From Hirschia sp964342355 (GTDB taxonomy: Bacteria; Pseudomonadota; Alphaproteobacteria; Caulobacterales; Hyphomonadaceae): a stretch of DNA of 64,000 bases. Under the pieces are notes generated by a model, which was given only the letters and a program-made list of their open reading frames with translations, was not told where the DNA came from and did not search any database. This document shows, piece by piece, positions 52,822-60,538 of this stretch (the first letter of the stretch is position 1; every line of letters starts with the position of its first letter). Both the position numbers and the translations under genes were made by a program. The stretch spans positions 124,001-188,000 of the forward strand of contig CAYFFG010000005.1 of NCBI GenBank assembly GCA_964342355.1, given 5' to 3'.

Positions 52822-55200
52822 ATGAACACGACCAAACTACTTTGCTCATCTGCAATATTTGCCGGACTAACATTCAACGCAGCGCACGCGCAGCAGGCCG
52901 AAAGCAACAGCCGACGCCTTGATCCAGTTGTTGTCACGACCCAAAAGATCGACCAGAATCTCTTGGAAGTTCCGATCAACGTCTCTGCTGTAGATCAAAA
53001 CTTCATTGACTTGGTCAATGCGGATGACCTGGAAGAACTGGCTGATTTTATTCCCGGCCTTCAGGTTCAGGCGCAATCTCTGAACGCGCCAAGTTTTTCG
53101 ATCCGTGGTGTGACGTCCGATGGCGGTAGCCCGCGTGTCGCTATCTTCACAAATGGCGTTTCAAACGCGCGTCCGGGCTGGGGCGCTAGCCTTGCCTACT
53201 TCGACATGGAGCGTATTGAGGTCGTTAAAGGGCCACAGCCTACTTTGTTTGGTCAGGGTGCTCTGGTTGGCGGTATCAACTTTATTCAGAACACAGCGAA
53301 GACAGGTGCGAATGCTGGATATGCAGAAGTAGAAGCAGGTTCAAATGACCTTGTTCGCTTAGAAGCGGCCTACAACTATGCGATCACCGATGAATTCGCT
53401 GTGCGCATCGCTGGTGTTCACGATGACTACTCCGGTTATATTGACAACGCAGACACATCTACTCCTGATTTGATGGGACAAAAGACTGACGCTTTCCGCG
53501 TCTCTGCGTTCTGGGCGCCGATTGAAGCTTTCGAAGCTGATCTCATCATCAACTATGAAGACGATGAATCAACGGGAACTGAGTTCCGCTCTGCTGTTAT
53601 TCCGACCGGGTCTGCTGGAAATTTGTCCCTCAACCCGTATGACACGGTTCAACTCAACCACGTTGATGCGCAAGGACGAGATGAGCTGGGCTCAGATCGT
53701 GAGATTTTCTCAACGACAGCTATTTTGAATTACCAGTTCAATGACAATCTCTCTTTGACATCAATTACAGATTACCGTGATCAATATCAGCAGGAAGCGT
53801 TTGACTCAGATGGAACTTCTTTGTCGCTCCTGCAGTTTGGCACAGACCAGAAAGCGAAGATCTTCACTCAGGAATTGCGCCTGAATTTTGATGACGGCGA
53901 TAAACTGCGAGGTTTCGTCGGCGTAAACTATTTCGATGAAGAAGATTCAACACGTCTGATTTTTGCCGCTGATGAAGCACCTCTGCAGGCGCTTGCAGTG
54001 GCTCCGATCTTTGCGGCGGATGCTTTTGGCGGAGACTTATCTGCATTCATCGAAACGCTTCAATTTTTTGATGTTCCAAACGCAGAAAATGTGTTCAACC
54101 CACTTAATCCGGTGCCGATTTCACTGGCAGCATTTTTGACTGGTGGATTGATCGTTCCTTTGGATGACATTGCTCAGAACCAGTACGAAGTTGAAGAACT
54201 CACATCAGTCGATTTCTTTGGTGACATTTCTTATGATGTAACCGAAAAGCTGACTCTGACCGCAGGTGTGCGGTACACAGATGAAGAGTACTCACGCTCA
54301 CTCTTGGGCGGGCTGATCGACGGAAACGACGCATTAGGCGGTCAGCTTAATGGATTGACACTCGAAACAACATTCATTCTTCCCGACACTCAGGGACAGA
54401 CGGTATCTCGCACTTACGATGCGGATGGTGACTTTACATGGCGGGTTGCCGCAAACTATGAATTGGCTCCTGAATTCAACGGATGGGCCTCCATTGCGCG
54501 TGGACGGCGTCCTGGTGGGCTTGAGGTGGATGCAGCTGACGCAACTGGTTTTGCTGTAATCGACCCTGAATTCCTGAACAACTACGAAGTCGGTCTTAAA
54601 GGTGAATTCCTGGACAATCGTCTGCGTCTGACCTCTTCTATTTACTATTCCGAGTATGAAGACTTTCAGGTAACTTTCCGAGAAAGTGGCAACCCTATTG
54701 CGCGTGTAGAAAACACGGGTGCGGCAACGCAATATGGTTTCGAAGTCGACGCTTACATGATCGTCAATGACTATCTCGATGTGTTTGCGACCTACGGCTA
54801 CAACTTCTCAGAATTTGACGACTCTGACTCTAATGGTAACGCTCAGGTTCGTGCTGGGAATACGTTCCGGATCAGCCCGGAAAACACGTTCTCTCTGGGA
54901 GCGCTAGCAACTTATCCTGTCGGTGAATTCGAAGTGTTTGCCGTTCCAACTTACGTATGGAAAGACGAGTTTTTCTTCTCAGATGAAAACCGTCCTGTTG
55001 AATTGCAAGACGCATACGGCCTGCTCGACCTGAAGATCGGTGTTCGCAATGATCGTTGGAGCGTGTCCGCATATGTTGAGAACGCTACTGATGAAGAGTA
55101 CCTGATCGACTACGGCAACACGGGTGACGCATTTGGCATCCCGACAACCATTCGTGGCATTCCGCGCTGGTATGGTGTTGAAGTTCGGACAAAGTTCTAA
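52822..55200 (+). CDS. TonB-dependent outer-membrane receptor, phosphate-ester locus
   Basis: A 792-residue receptor. ATG at 52822 is chosen for the signal peptide (FNAAHA-Q); the GTG at 52765 would place a hydrophilic stretch first. TonB-box-like LDPVVVTTQKI (about 34-44), plug domain with FSIRGVTSDG and EVVKGPQPTLFGQGALVGG, then a barrel ending YGVEVRTKF. The locus (phoD downstream, GDPD upstream, Pho-box-like repeat) suggests uptake of a phosphorylated or phospholipid-derived compound under phosphate limitation; this is contextual only. The plug has Gln-Gly where most relatives have Arg-Asn (LFGRNA), a minor difference. Confidence 0.9.
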   Translation: MNTTKLLCSSAIFAGLTFNAAHAQQAESNSRRLDPVVVTTQKIDQNLLEVPINVSAVDQNFIDLVNADDLEELADFIPGLQVQAQSLNAPSFSIRGVTSDGGSPRVAIFTNGVSNARPGWGASLAYFDMERIEVVKGPQPTLFGQGALVGGINFIQNTAKTGANAGYAEVEAGSNDLVRLEAAYNYAITDEFAVRIAGVHDDYSGYIDNADTSTPDLMGQKTDAFRVSAFWAPIEAFEADLIINYEDDESTGTEFRSAVIPTGSAGNLSLNPYDTVQLNHVDAQGRDELGSDREIFSTTAILNYQFNDNLSLTSITDYRDQYQQEAFDSDGTSLSLLQFGTDQKAKIFTQELRLNFDDGDKLRGFVGVNYFDEEDSTRLIFAADEAPLQALAVAPIFAADAFGGDLSAFIETLQFFDVPNAENVFNPLNPVPISLAAFLTGGLIVPLDDIAQNQYEVEELTSVDFFGDISYDVTEKLTLTAGVRYTDEEYSRSLLGGLIDGNDALGGQLNGLTLETTFILPDTQGQTVSRTYDADGDFTWRVAANYELAPEFNGWASIARGRRPGGLEVDAADATGFAVIDPEFLNNYEVGLKGEFLDNRLRLTSSIYYSEYEDFQVTFRESGNPIARVENTGAATQYGFEVDAYMIVNDYLDVFATYGYNFSEFDDSDSNGNAQVRAGNTFRISPENTFSLGALATYPVGEFEVFAVPTYVWKDEFFFSDENRPVELQDAYGLLDLKIGVRNDRWSVSAYVENATDEEYLIDYGNTGDAFGIPTTIRGIPRWYGVEVRTKF

Positions 55201-55282
55201 AATCAAAGCTGGTATATCGGCGAGGTTTTATCCTCTTCGATATATGAATTTGCGTGCGCGCAAAAAGTAGAGTGTTTTCCAG

Positions 55283-55318
55283 GCCATGGCTCAAACAAAG
55301 GAGTCCATGGCTTGGTTC
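55283..55318 (+). terminator. Hairpin between TonB receptor and phoD
   Basis: GCCATGGCTC (55283-55292) pairs with GAG-T-CCATGGC (55301-55311), a 10-bp stem with one bulge, followed by TTGGTTCG. The T-run is poor, so it may only partially terminate before phoD, 33 bases further on. Confidence 0.4.
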
Positions 55319-55350
55319 GTTTATAACCAACGCAGATGGCGGGGAACACA

Positions 55351-57135
55351 ATGCCAAATCTTTCCAGAAGACGTTTCTTTTCTCTTGGTGTCGCATCCAG
55401 CGCTTTGACGGCAGCGTGCTCAACACATCCTAATGGAAACGAAGCTGTATCTTCACCTAGATCTTTACAGGCATATGACGGTGACCTTGCCTTTGATCAT
55501 GGCGTAGCGGCTGGCGACGCGACCTCAGAAGCGATGATCGTTTGGTCACGCATAACGCCAATCACCGGTTCCGGTCCGATTGAAGTTCTGGTGTTCGTTT
55601 CTGACGACATTTCTGAGATTGCAAACCTCAATCAAGTCGAGCAGGGGGGGCTGGCTTCCGTGCCAGTCAAATCGTTCAGGTTCACGACGACACAGGATCG
55701 GGACTTCACGGTGAAGGTCGATCTTCTTGGACTAAAGCCTGCCACGCAATACTATTACGCTTTCGCGGTTGAAACGACCGCTGGTGTTATCGTTTCGCCA
55801 ATCGGTCAAGCAAAGACGCTACCCGCTGAGGGTAAGGCTCCATACAAGATTGCGGTTGTATCCTGTTCGAATTTCCCATTTGGATTTTTCAACGTTTACG
55901 ACTCGATCGCCAATAAAGATGATGTGGATGCGGTCGTTCACCTTGGCGACTATCTGTACGAGTACGGCACTGATGGATATGGCGGCGATGTGGGTGAGAA
56001 ACTTGGCCGCCAGCATGCTCCAGAACATGAGCTCTTAACGTTGGCGGATTACCGTCAACGGCACGCGCAATACAAATCCGACCCATTATTACAAAAAGCG
56101 CATGCGGCGGCTGTTTGGTATTGTTCCTGGGACGATCATGAGAGTGCGAACGACTCTTATCGTACAGGCGCAGAAAACCATCAGCCAGAAAAAGAAGGTC
56201 CATGGAGCGAGCGCAAAGCCCAGGCAATTCAGGCTTATCTTGAGTGGATGCCTGTGCGTGATCCTGTAGCAGGCTCCGTTATGGGGTCTGTCTACAGATC
56301 GTTTGACATTGGCGATCTTGCGACACTCTTCATGCTGGAATCTCGCCTTTTAGGTCGCTCAAAGCCGCTATCGTTTGAGCCGGCAATGGCGCTGCCTGCC
56401 AACGAAGCGTTTGGAAAAGTCCAAGAGATCATTGCAGAAACTCAGAACCCAGAGCGCACGATGCTTGGACCTGTTCAGGAAGCATGGCTCGACACAGGGC
56501 TGAAGGCCTCAACGTCCAAAGGCAAGGTTTGGCAGGTTCTGGGCAATCAGGTCATCATGGCGCGCGTCAACACGCCGAATGTGTCAGCTATTCTGAGTGA
56601 AGAGCAAAAACAGGAAATCTACGCCGCAGCGCCTTACGCAAAACCTTATGTTGAGTTTTCAAAGTATGGGCTGGTTTGGAACATGGACGCGTGGGACGGG
56701 TATGTTGCCGCTCGCGAGCGGCTTTTCGCATCTGCCAAAGATGCCAACGCACGCCTGGTGACATTGACCGGCGACACGCACACAGCGTGGGCCAATGAAT
56801 TACACGATAAAAATGGCGAACGTCGTGGTGTGGAGTTTGGCTGTACGTCGGTGTCGTCAGCTGGACTCGGCGACACGCTGCCAATACCGCAACTCAATGA
56901 GCTGATGGCCGAGAAAAACAAGGATGTGCGTTTCTTCGATGCGTTTGGTCGGGGGTACACGCTTGTGACGTTGAAACAGGAAGCAGTGGAAGCCGAGTAT
57001 ATTAAAGTGTCGACGGTGTTCGCTCCAGAATATTCAGAAGAGACTGTTCTGATAACCCAGTCTTCCGCCACCGAACAGGGTGTTTCAGCATTGAGCATGT
57101 CGGAGAAAGTTATCTCAAAACAGGCTGCTGAGTAG
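55351..57135 (+). CDS. phoD: PhoD-family alkaline phosphatase/phosphodiesterase
   Basis: A 594-residue exported phosphatase. Twin-arginine signal SRRRFFSLG (5-13) with AACS at 21-24, so it may be a Tat lipoprotein (Cys23). An N-terminal Ig-like domain (DLAFDHGVAAGDATSEAMIVWSRI) is followed by the metallophosphatase core: VVSCSN (Cys metal ligand), HLGDYLYEYG, CSWDDHESANDSY, FMLESRL and LTGDTHTAW. These are the PhoD calcium/iron site residues. It cleaves phosphate mono- and diesters. ATG 55351 has GGCGGGGA upstream; an in-frame ATG lies 15 bases earlier. Grouping with GDPD and a TonB receptor supports phosphorus scavenging. Confidence 0.93.
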   Translation: MPNLSRRRFFSLGVASSALTAACSTHPNGNEAVSSPRSLQAYDGDLAFDHGVAAGDATSEAMIVWSRITPITGSGPIEVLVFVSDDISEIANLNQVEQGGLASVPVKSFRFTTTQDRDFTVKVDLLGLKPATQYYYAFAVETTAGVIVSPIGQAKTLPAEGKAPYKIAVVSCSNFPFGFFNVYDSIANKDDVDAVVHLGDYLYEYGTDGYGGDVGEKLGRQHAPEHELLTLADYRQRHAQYKSDPLLQKAHAAAVWYCSWDDHESANDSYRTGAENHQPEKEGPWSERKAQAIQAYLEWMPVRDPVAGSVMGSVYRSFDIGDLATLFMLESRLLGRSKPLSFEPAMALPANEAFGKVQEIIAETQNPERTMLGPVQEAWLDTGLKASTSKGKVWQVLGNQVIMARVNTPNVSAILSEEQKQEIYAAAPYAKPYVEFSKYGLVWNMDAWDGYVAARERLFASAKDANARLVTLTGDTHTAWANELHDKNGERRGVEFGCTSVSSAGLGDTLPIPQLNELMAEKNKDVRFFDAFGRGYTLVTLKQEAVEAEYIKVSTVFAPEYSEETVLITQSSATEQGVSALSMSEKVISKQAAE

Positions 57136-57156
57136 ATTTAAAAGTTTATAAATATT

Positions 57157-57185
57157 GCATGCGCTCCGCCTTATGGAGCGTATGC
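57157..57185. repeat. Inverted repeat after phoD
   Basis: GCATGCGCTCC (57157-57167) and GGAGCGTATGC (57175-57185) form an 11-bp stem with one G-T pair and a 7-base loop. No T-run follows, so it may stabilise the phoD mRNA end or act in Rho-dependent termination. Confidence 0.45.
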
Positions 57186-57215
57186 GCGGGTGCGGAGTCA
57201 ATTTGTATTTCGATA

Positions 57216-57244
57216 TTTCAGAAAATAAGGAATTATGATATAAT
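57216..57244 (+). promoter_or_regulatory. Putative promoter of the small lipoprotein gene
   Basis: A perfect TATAAT at 57239-57244 lies 35 bases before the ATG, with a weak TTTCAG 17 bases upstream at 57216-57221. The surrounding DNA is AT-rich. Confidence 0.4.
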
Positions 57245-57278
57245 GATGCCATAAACGCTAAACTGGGAGGTTGCGTTC

Positions 57279-57674
57279 ATGACAAATACAATAATCAAAA
57301 CTGTGTGCTTTTCTGTGGTCACTGCGTTCCTTGCGTCTTGTGGCACAACTCAATCGGCGACCGACGCGCAAACAGGGACAATCAATTTCAAAATTCTAGG
57401 GCGCGGCGACTGGAACATCGAATGCAAGGCTATGACGAACAAGGGCAAAGAGCTGGTCCTTGATGAAACCGGGCGCGGGCCTGGCAATACAGGTTCAATT
57501 TTTTCAGAAGATATAGTGTCAGCTAGCTGCACATATGCGGCAGGCGATGCGCCTGTTCGTATCCGTATGGTTGATGGGGGATTTACATGTCCTTACGGCG
57601 CATACAGCGACGGAGTATGTGATCTGGAAGCATCTGCCAATTCGACAGGACGTTTTGACCTCAAGGTGAACTAA
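57279..57674 (+). CDS. Small cysteine-containing lipoprotein of unknown function
   Basis: A 131-residue exported protein I do not recognise. GGGAGG precedes the ATG. The signal ends FLASC, so Cys21 is the lipidation site. The mature part (about 110 residues) looks like a small beta domain: TINFKILGRGDWNIECKAM, then IVSASCTYAAG, GGFTCPYGAYSDGVC. Four cysteines (49, 84, 104, 114) could form two disulfides. It has its own promoter-like element and a terminator, so it is probably monocistronic. It lies next to the NsrR locus but convergent with nsrR. Confidence 0.65.
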   Translation: MTNTIIKTVCFSVVTAFLASCGTTQSATDAQTGTINFKILGRGDWNIECKAMTNKGKELVLDETGRGPGNTGSIFSEDIVSASCTYAAGDAPVRIRMVDGGFTCPYGAYSDGVCDLEASANSTGRFDLKVN

Positions 57675-57714
57675 GTTCGCCGTAATAAATACTAATCTAT
57701 AATCGTTCCAATTG

Positions 57715-57756
57715 CCCTGCAGTTGCGTGTGTCTCGCGCTGCGGGGTTATTTTGTT
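57715..57756 (+). terminator. Intrinsic terminator after the small lipoprotein gene
   Basis: CCCTGCAG (57715-57722) pairs with CTGCGGGG (57739-57746), one G-T pair, followed by TTATTTTGTT. Confidence 0.65.
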
Positions 57757-57864
57757 ACCGTGTTCCCATTTGCTTGAAACTTAACGGAGCGCAAGGTTTG
57801 CGTCTGCCAATTGTATCAGAAAAGGTCGTTGAACGATTATAATCGGTCGTATGCTGGTCCGCTG

Positions 57865-58302
57865 TCAGCGCGTGTCTTCCAACAGCCGGTAAAGTCCTTT
57901 GTTCTCGCCGACCAGATCCGAGAGATAGCAGTTATCAAGTTCTACAAAGAATGCCTCCAAAGCTGTGGATAGCACGCCTTTCAGTCTGCAAGCAGGTGTG
58001 ATCGCGCAAGCTCCGCCGCCCCCGGGAAAGCACTCTACGAGCGGACTGCCGCTTTCGAGGGGACGTATAACTTCGCCTAGGCTAATTTTGTCAGCGCGTC
58101 GGGCTAATCGAAGACCTCCAATACGACCGCGCACAGATTCAATGACGCCTTGATGGCTGAGTGTTTGCGCAATTTTCATGAGATGGTTTTTTGAGATGTC
58201 GTAGCGCTTGGCTACTTCGGCAATGGTGCAAAGCCGAGTGTCGTTGATGGCAAGAAACATCAACATTCTCAGGGCGTAATCGCTTTGGACAGTAAGTCGC
58301 AT
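57865..58302 (-). CDS. nsrR: NsrR-type Rrf2-family nitric-oxide-sensing repressor
   Basis: A 145-residue Rrf2 regulator. The winged helix opens MRLTVQSDYALRMLMFLA, with AEVAKRYDISKNHLMKI and VRGRIGGLRLAR. The cluster-binding cysteines are Cys91, Cys99 and Cys105 (VECFPGGGGACAITPACRLKG), the NsrR spacing rather than the IscR pattern. NsrR uses an Fe-S cluster to sense NO and represses detoxification genes such as hmp. The flavohemoglobin gene lies 640 bases away on the opposite strand, matching the classic linkage. AGGAAA precedes the ATG. Confidence 0.9.
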   Translation of the reverse strand: MRLTVQSDYALRMLMFLAINDTRLCTIAEVAKRYDISKNHLMKIAQTLSHQGVIESVRGRIGGLRLARRADKISLGEVIRPLESGSPLVECFPGGGGACAITPACRLKGVLSTALEAFFVELDNCYLSDLVGENKGLYRLLEDTR

Positions 58303-58317
58303 GGGGCATTTCCTAAA

Positions 58318-58368
58318 ACATGCATTAGATATATTGATTTATTGCTTGCGGGCATATAATACATGCAT
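58318..58368. promoter_or_regulatory. Divergent nsrR/hmp promoter region with candidate NsrR sites
   Basis: ACATGCAT occurs at 58318-58325 and again at 58361-58368, each followed by AT-rich bases; NsrR sites typically have A-T-G-C/T-A-T half-sites. A perfect -10 TATAAT (58355-58360) with TTGATT (58334-58339, 15-base spacer) points to the plus-strand genes. A site overlapping the -10 is where a repressor would act. The dyad partners are imperfect. Confidence 0.45.
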
Positions 58369-58397
58369 ATCAGAAGCATAAATATAGATCAACTGCT

Positions 58398-58853
58398 ATG
58401 GAACATGCTTTCAGTTCAGACCAGCCGCCAGACCAAACCATGATTGAATATCAACCGCTTTTAGAACCAACATACGCGGATAAAGAGGTGAGACTGGTCG
58501 CAAAGCCCAAAAGCGCGGAGGTCCACGATGGTGTGTTCCGAGCTTTCATTGGAATTTTTACCGCTATCATGGGGGTGTTTTTTCTCGCCTTCCAGAAGGA
58601 TATCGACTCACTTTTCGCAATAGGCGTGTGTGTCGTTTATGGCGCGATGTATTTTGGAACTCCCTTCGTCCTTCGTCGCGTGTCAGGGGTTCGTCCGCAC
58701 AAACACCGCTGGGATGTGTTCCTAGATGCCAAAATGGATACATATACTGGTTGGTTAACAGGCCGGGAGGTGCTGATTCAGATCTGCACGATTCCTGCTG
58801 CCTTGCTCTTATGCGTGATCGGAATCTGTGTCGCGCTTTCAAATGCACGCTAG
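58398..58853 (+). CDS. Unknown three-TM membrane protein in the NO-response locus
   Basis: A 151-residue protein of no family I recognise. About 45 polar N-terminal residues (rich in Pro, Glu, Lys) are followed by TM helices near 50-66 (FIGIFTAIMGVFFLAF), 70-92 (SLFAIGVCVVYGAMYFG) and 127-148 (IQICTIPAALLLCVIGICVA). The loop between the last two has GVRPHKHRWDVFLDAKMDTYTG. Start ATG 58398 has no good ribosome site. It lies immediately downstream of the NsrR-type promoter and 91 bases before the flavohemoglobin gene, so it is probably NO-induced. A role in respiratory protection is a guess. Confidence 0.7.
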   Translation: MEHAFSSDQPPDQTMIEYQPLLEPTYADKEVRLVAKPKSAEVHDGVFRAFIGIFTAIMGVFFLAFQKDIDSLFAIGVCVVYGAMYFGTPFVLRRVSGVRPHKHRWDVFLDAKMDTYTGWLTGREVLIQICTIPAALLLCVIGICVALSNAR

Positions 58854-58944
58854 GTGACAATCAAACCGAGGCAAAAATGCGTCAAAAAAGATGCATATAA
58901 AATGAATATTATAGTTCTAGCAACAGTAAAGAAAGAACCTCCCC

Positions 58945-60152
58945 ATGCTTTCTCAAAAAACAATCGAAATTGTGAAGTCGACAATTCCGTTTTTGAAAGA
59001 AAACAAGATCGCTCTTACGTCTTACTTTTACAAGAGAATGTTTGAGCATAATCCCGAAGTGAAGCCTCTGTTTAACGTGTCTAACCAAGCGGATGGACGC
59101 CAACAGCAGGCCTTAGCGGGCGCGATTGTAGCGTTTGCGGAAAACATTGATCAACCTGAAGCGCTGGCGAATACCGTTGAGATAATCTCAAACAAGCATG
59201 CTTCGCTGATGATCCAGGAGGACCACTATCCAATTGTCGGCGAGAACCTGATTGCTTCAATAAAAGAGCTTATGAATCTAGAGCCTGAAAGTGAAATCCT
59301 GACTGCTTGGACACAAGCGTATGGTTTTCTTGCGGGTATTCTTATGGATCGGGAAGCTGAGATCTATATGTCCAACTCTGATAAAACTGGAGGCTGGAAA
59401 GGGTTTCGGAAATTCAAAGTCGTCAAACGGGTCAAAGAAAGTTCGCTTGTGACCTCGTTTCATCTCGAACCGGAAGATGGTGGCGCAATTGCGGACTACC
59501 TCCCTGGTCAATATCTGACAGTACGGGTTCCAACACCTGATGGTCAGACAACAATGCGCAATTATAGTCTTTCAGACCATAGTTCAAAAACGCACTACAG
59601 AATTAGCGTGAAACACGAGCAAGGTAGAAACGGCTCTGTTCCTGCGGGATATGTCTCAAGCTATCTTCACACTCTTGTTGAAGAGGGGGGAGTCTGGAAG
59701 TCGGCCCGCCGTGTGGCGAATTCGTTCTACTCCCAGAAATTTCGGATACGCGACCACTCGTGTTCCTTGCCGGGGGCATAGGCGTCACACCCTTGATGAG
59801 TATGGTTCTAGCAGCCTTAGCGGCCAATAAACACAGAACTGCTGTGCTGGTGCATGCTTGCTTGAATGAAGACGTGCAAGCGTTTCGCCCTGCGCTTGAT
59901 GACCTTGCTGACAGCTATCCCAACTTTGTCGTGCATCATCGCTACGAAGATGGCGTAAAAAGCGCTGCTTCAAATGTCAGTCAAGGGCGTGTTGATGCAG
60001 AGTTTCTAAGCGTGCTCGTGGATGATAAAGGAGCTGATTTTTACATTTGTGGTCCGTCTGGTTTTATGAAGGCAATGACCAATTTGCTAAATGACTGGAG
60101 TGTCCCTGAGACGCAGGTTCGACTTGAGGCGTTTGGCCCAAGTGAAGCTTAA
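58945..60152 (+). pseudogene. hmp: Flavohemoglobin (NO dioxygenase), frameshifted at a G-run
   Basis: Flavohemoglobin converts NO and oxygen to nitrate using NAD(P)H. Frame one (58945 to 59781) encodes the globin (Tyr29 in SYFYKRMF, proximal His85 in NKHASLM) and the FAD domain (YLPGQYLTVRV, RNYSLSD). After VEEGG the family sequence continues only in another frame: SLEVGPPCGEFVLLPEISD, then FLAGGIGVTPLMSM and YICGPSGFMKAM, ending at 60152. The switch lies in the six-G run 59685-59690; a seventh G restores one 402-residue frame, the normal Hmp length. Everything else is intact, so it is a sequencing error, recent mutation or phase-variable tract. NsrR and NrtS neighbours fit. Confidence 0.88.
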
Positions 60153-60174
60153 GCAAAAGAATATTTCGACGTTG

Positions 60175-60405
60175 ATGCGGGCTTTGTCAGGTAGGCATCT
60201 GAAACAGAATTTACTGGTGATGGCCATAGTGGGAACTTTGCTCAACCTGATTAATCAGGGAGATGCTTTTCTACTTGGCCAACCAATTGATTTTGCAAAG
60301 TTGTTGTTGACTTATTGCATGCCATTTAGCGTCGCGACGTTCGGCGTATGGTCGACTCTCTGTAAAGAGACGTCGGCCATGTCGCCAAGCCGTAGTAGGG
60401 ACTAG
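60175..60405 (+). CDS. nrtS: NrtS-family small nitrate/nitrite transporter
   Basis: A 76-residue, two-TM protein. ATG at 60175 is chosen because the conserved part (GTLLNLINQGDAF, then LLLTYCMPFSVATFGVW) follows; frames further upstream overlap hmp. The N-L-I-N-Q-G-D stretch is characteristic of the NrtS family, small inner-membrane proteins linked with nitrate/nitrite movement. It starts 22 bases after the hmp stop, suggesting that nitrate formed by Hmp is handled by NrtS. The ribosome site is weak. Confidence 0.75.
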   Translation: MRALSGRHLKQNLLVMAIVGTLLNLINQGDAFLLGQPIDFAKLLLTYCMPFSVATFGVWSTLCKETSAMSPSRSRD

Positions 60406-60538
60406 GAAGCACAAGTAGGACCAAAAGGAAAAGTGTTGAAGAAACCCGTTTATCAATTACGACGGACTTCTTCACTCTGAACGTTTAAACTCGGATATGC
60501 ATTTCTAGTTCCAACTGTTCTGACGGCTACGCACCAAC

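Noticed and set aside
59760..60152. Independent NAD-binding protein gene downstream of hmp
   Set aside because: It is the out-of-frame C-terminal third of the flavohemoglobin, separated only by the G-run frameshift.
60091..60174. Upstream start for NrtS giving 104 residues
   Set aside because: The added residues overlap hmp coding sequence and are not part of the NrtS family.
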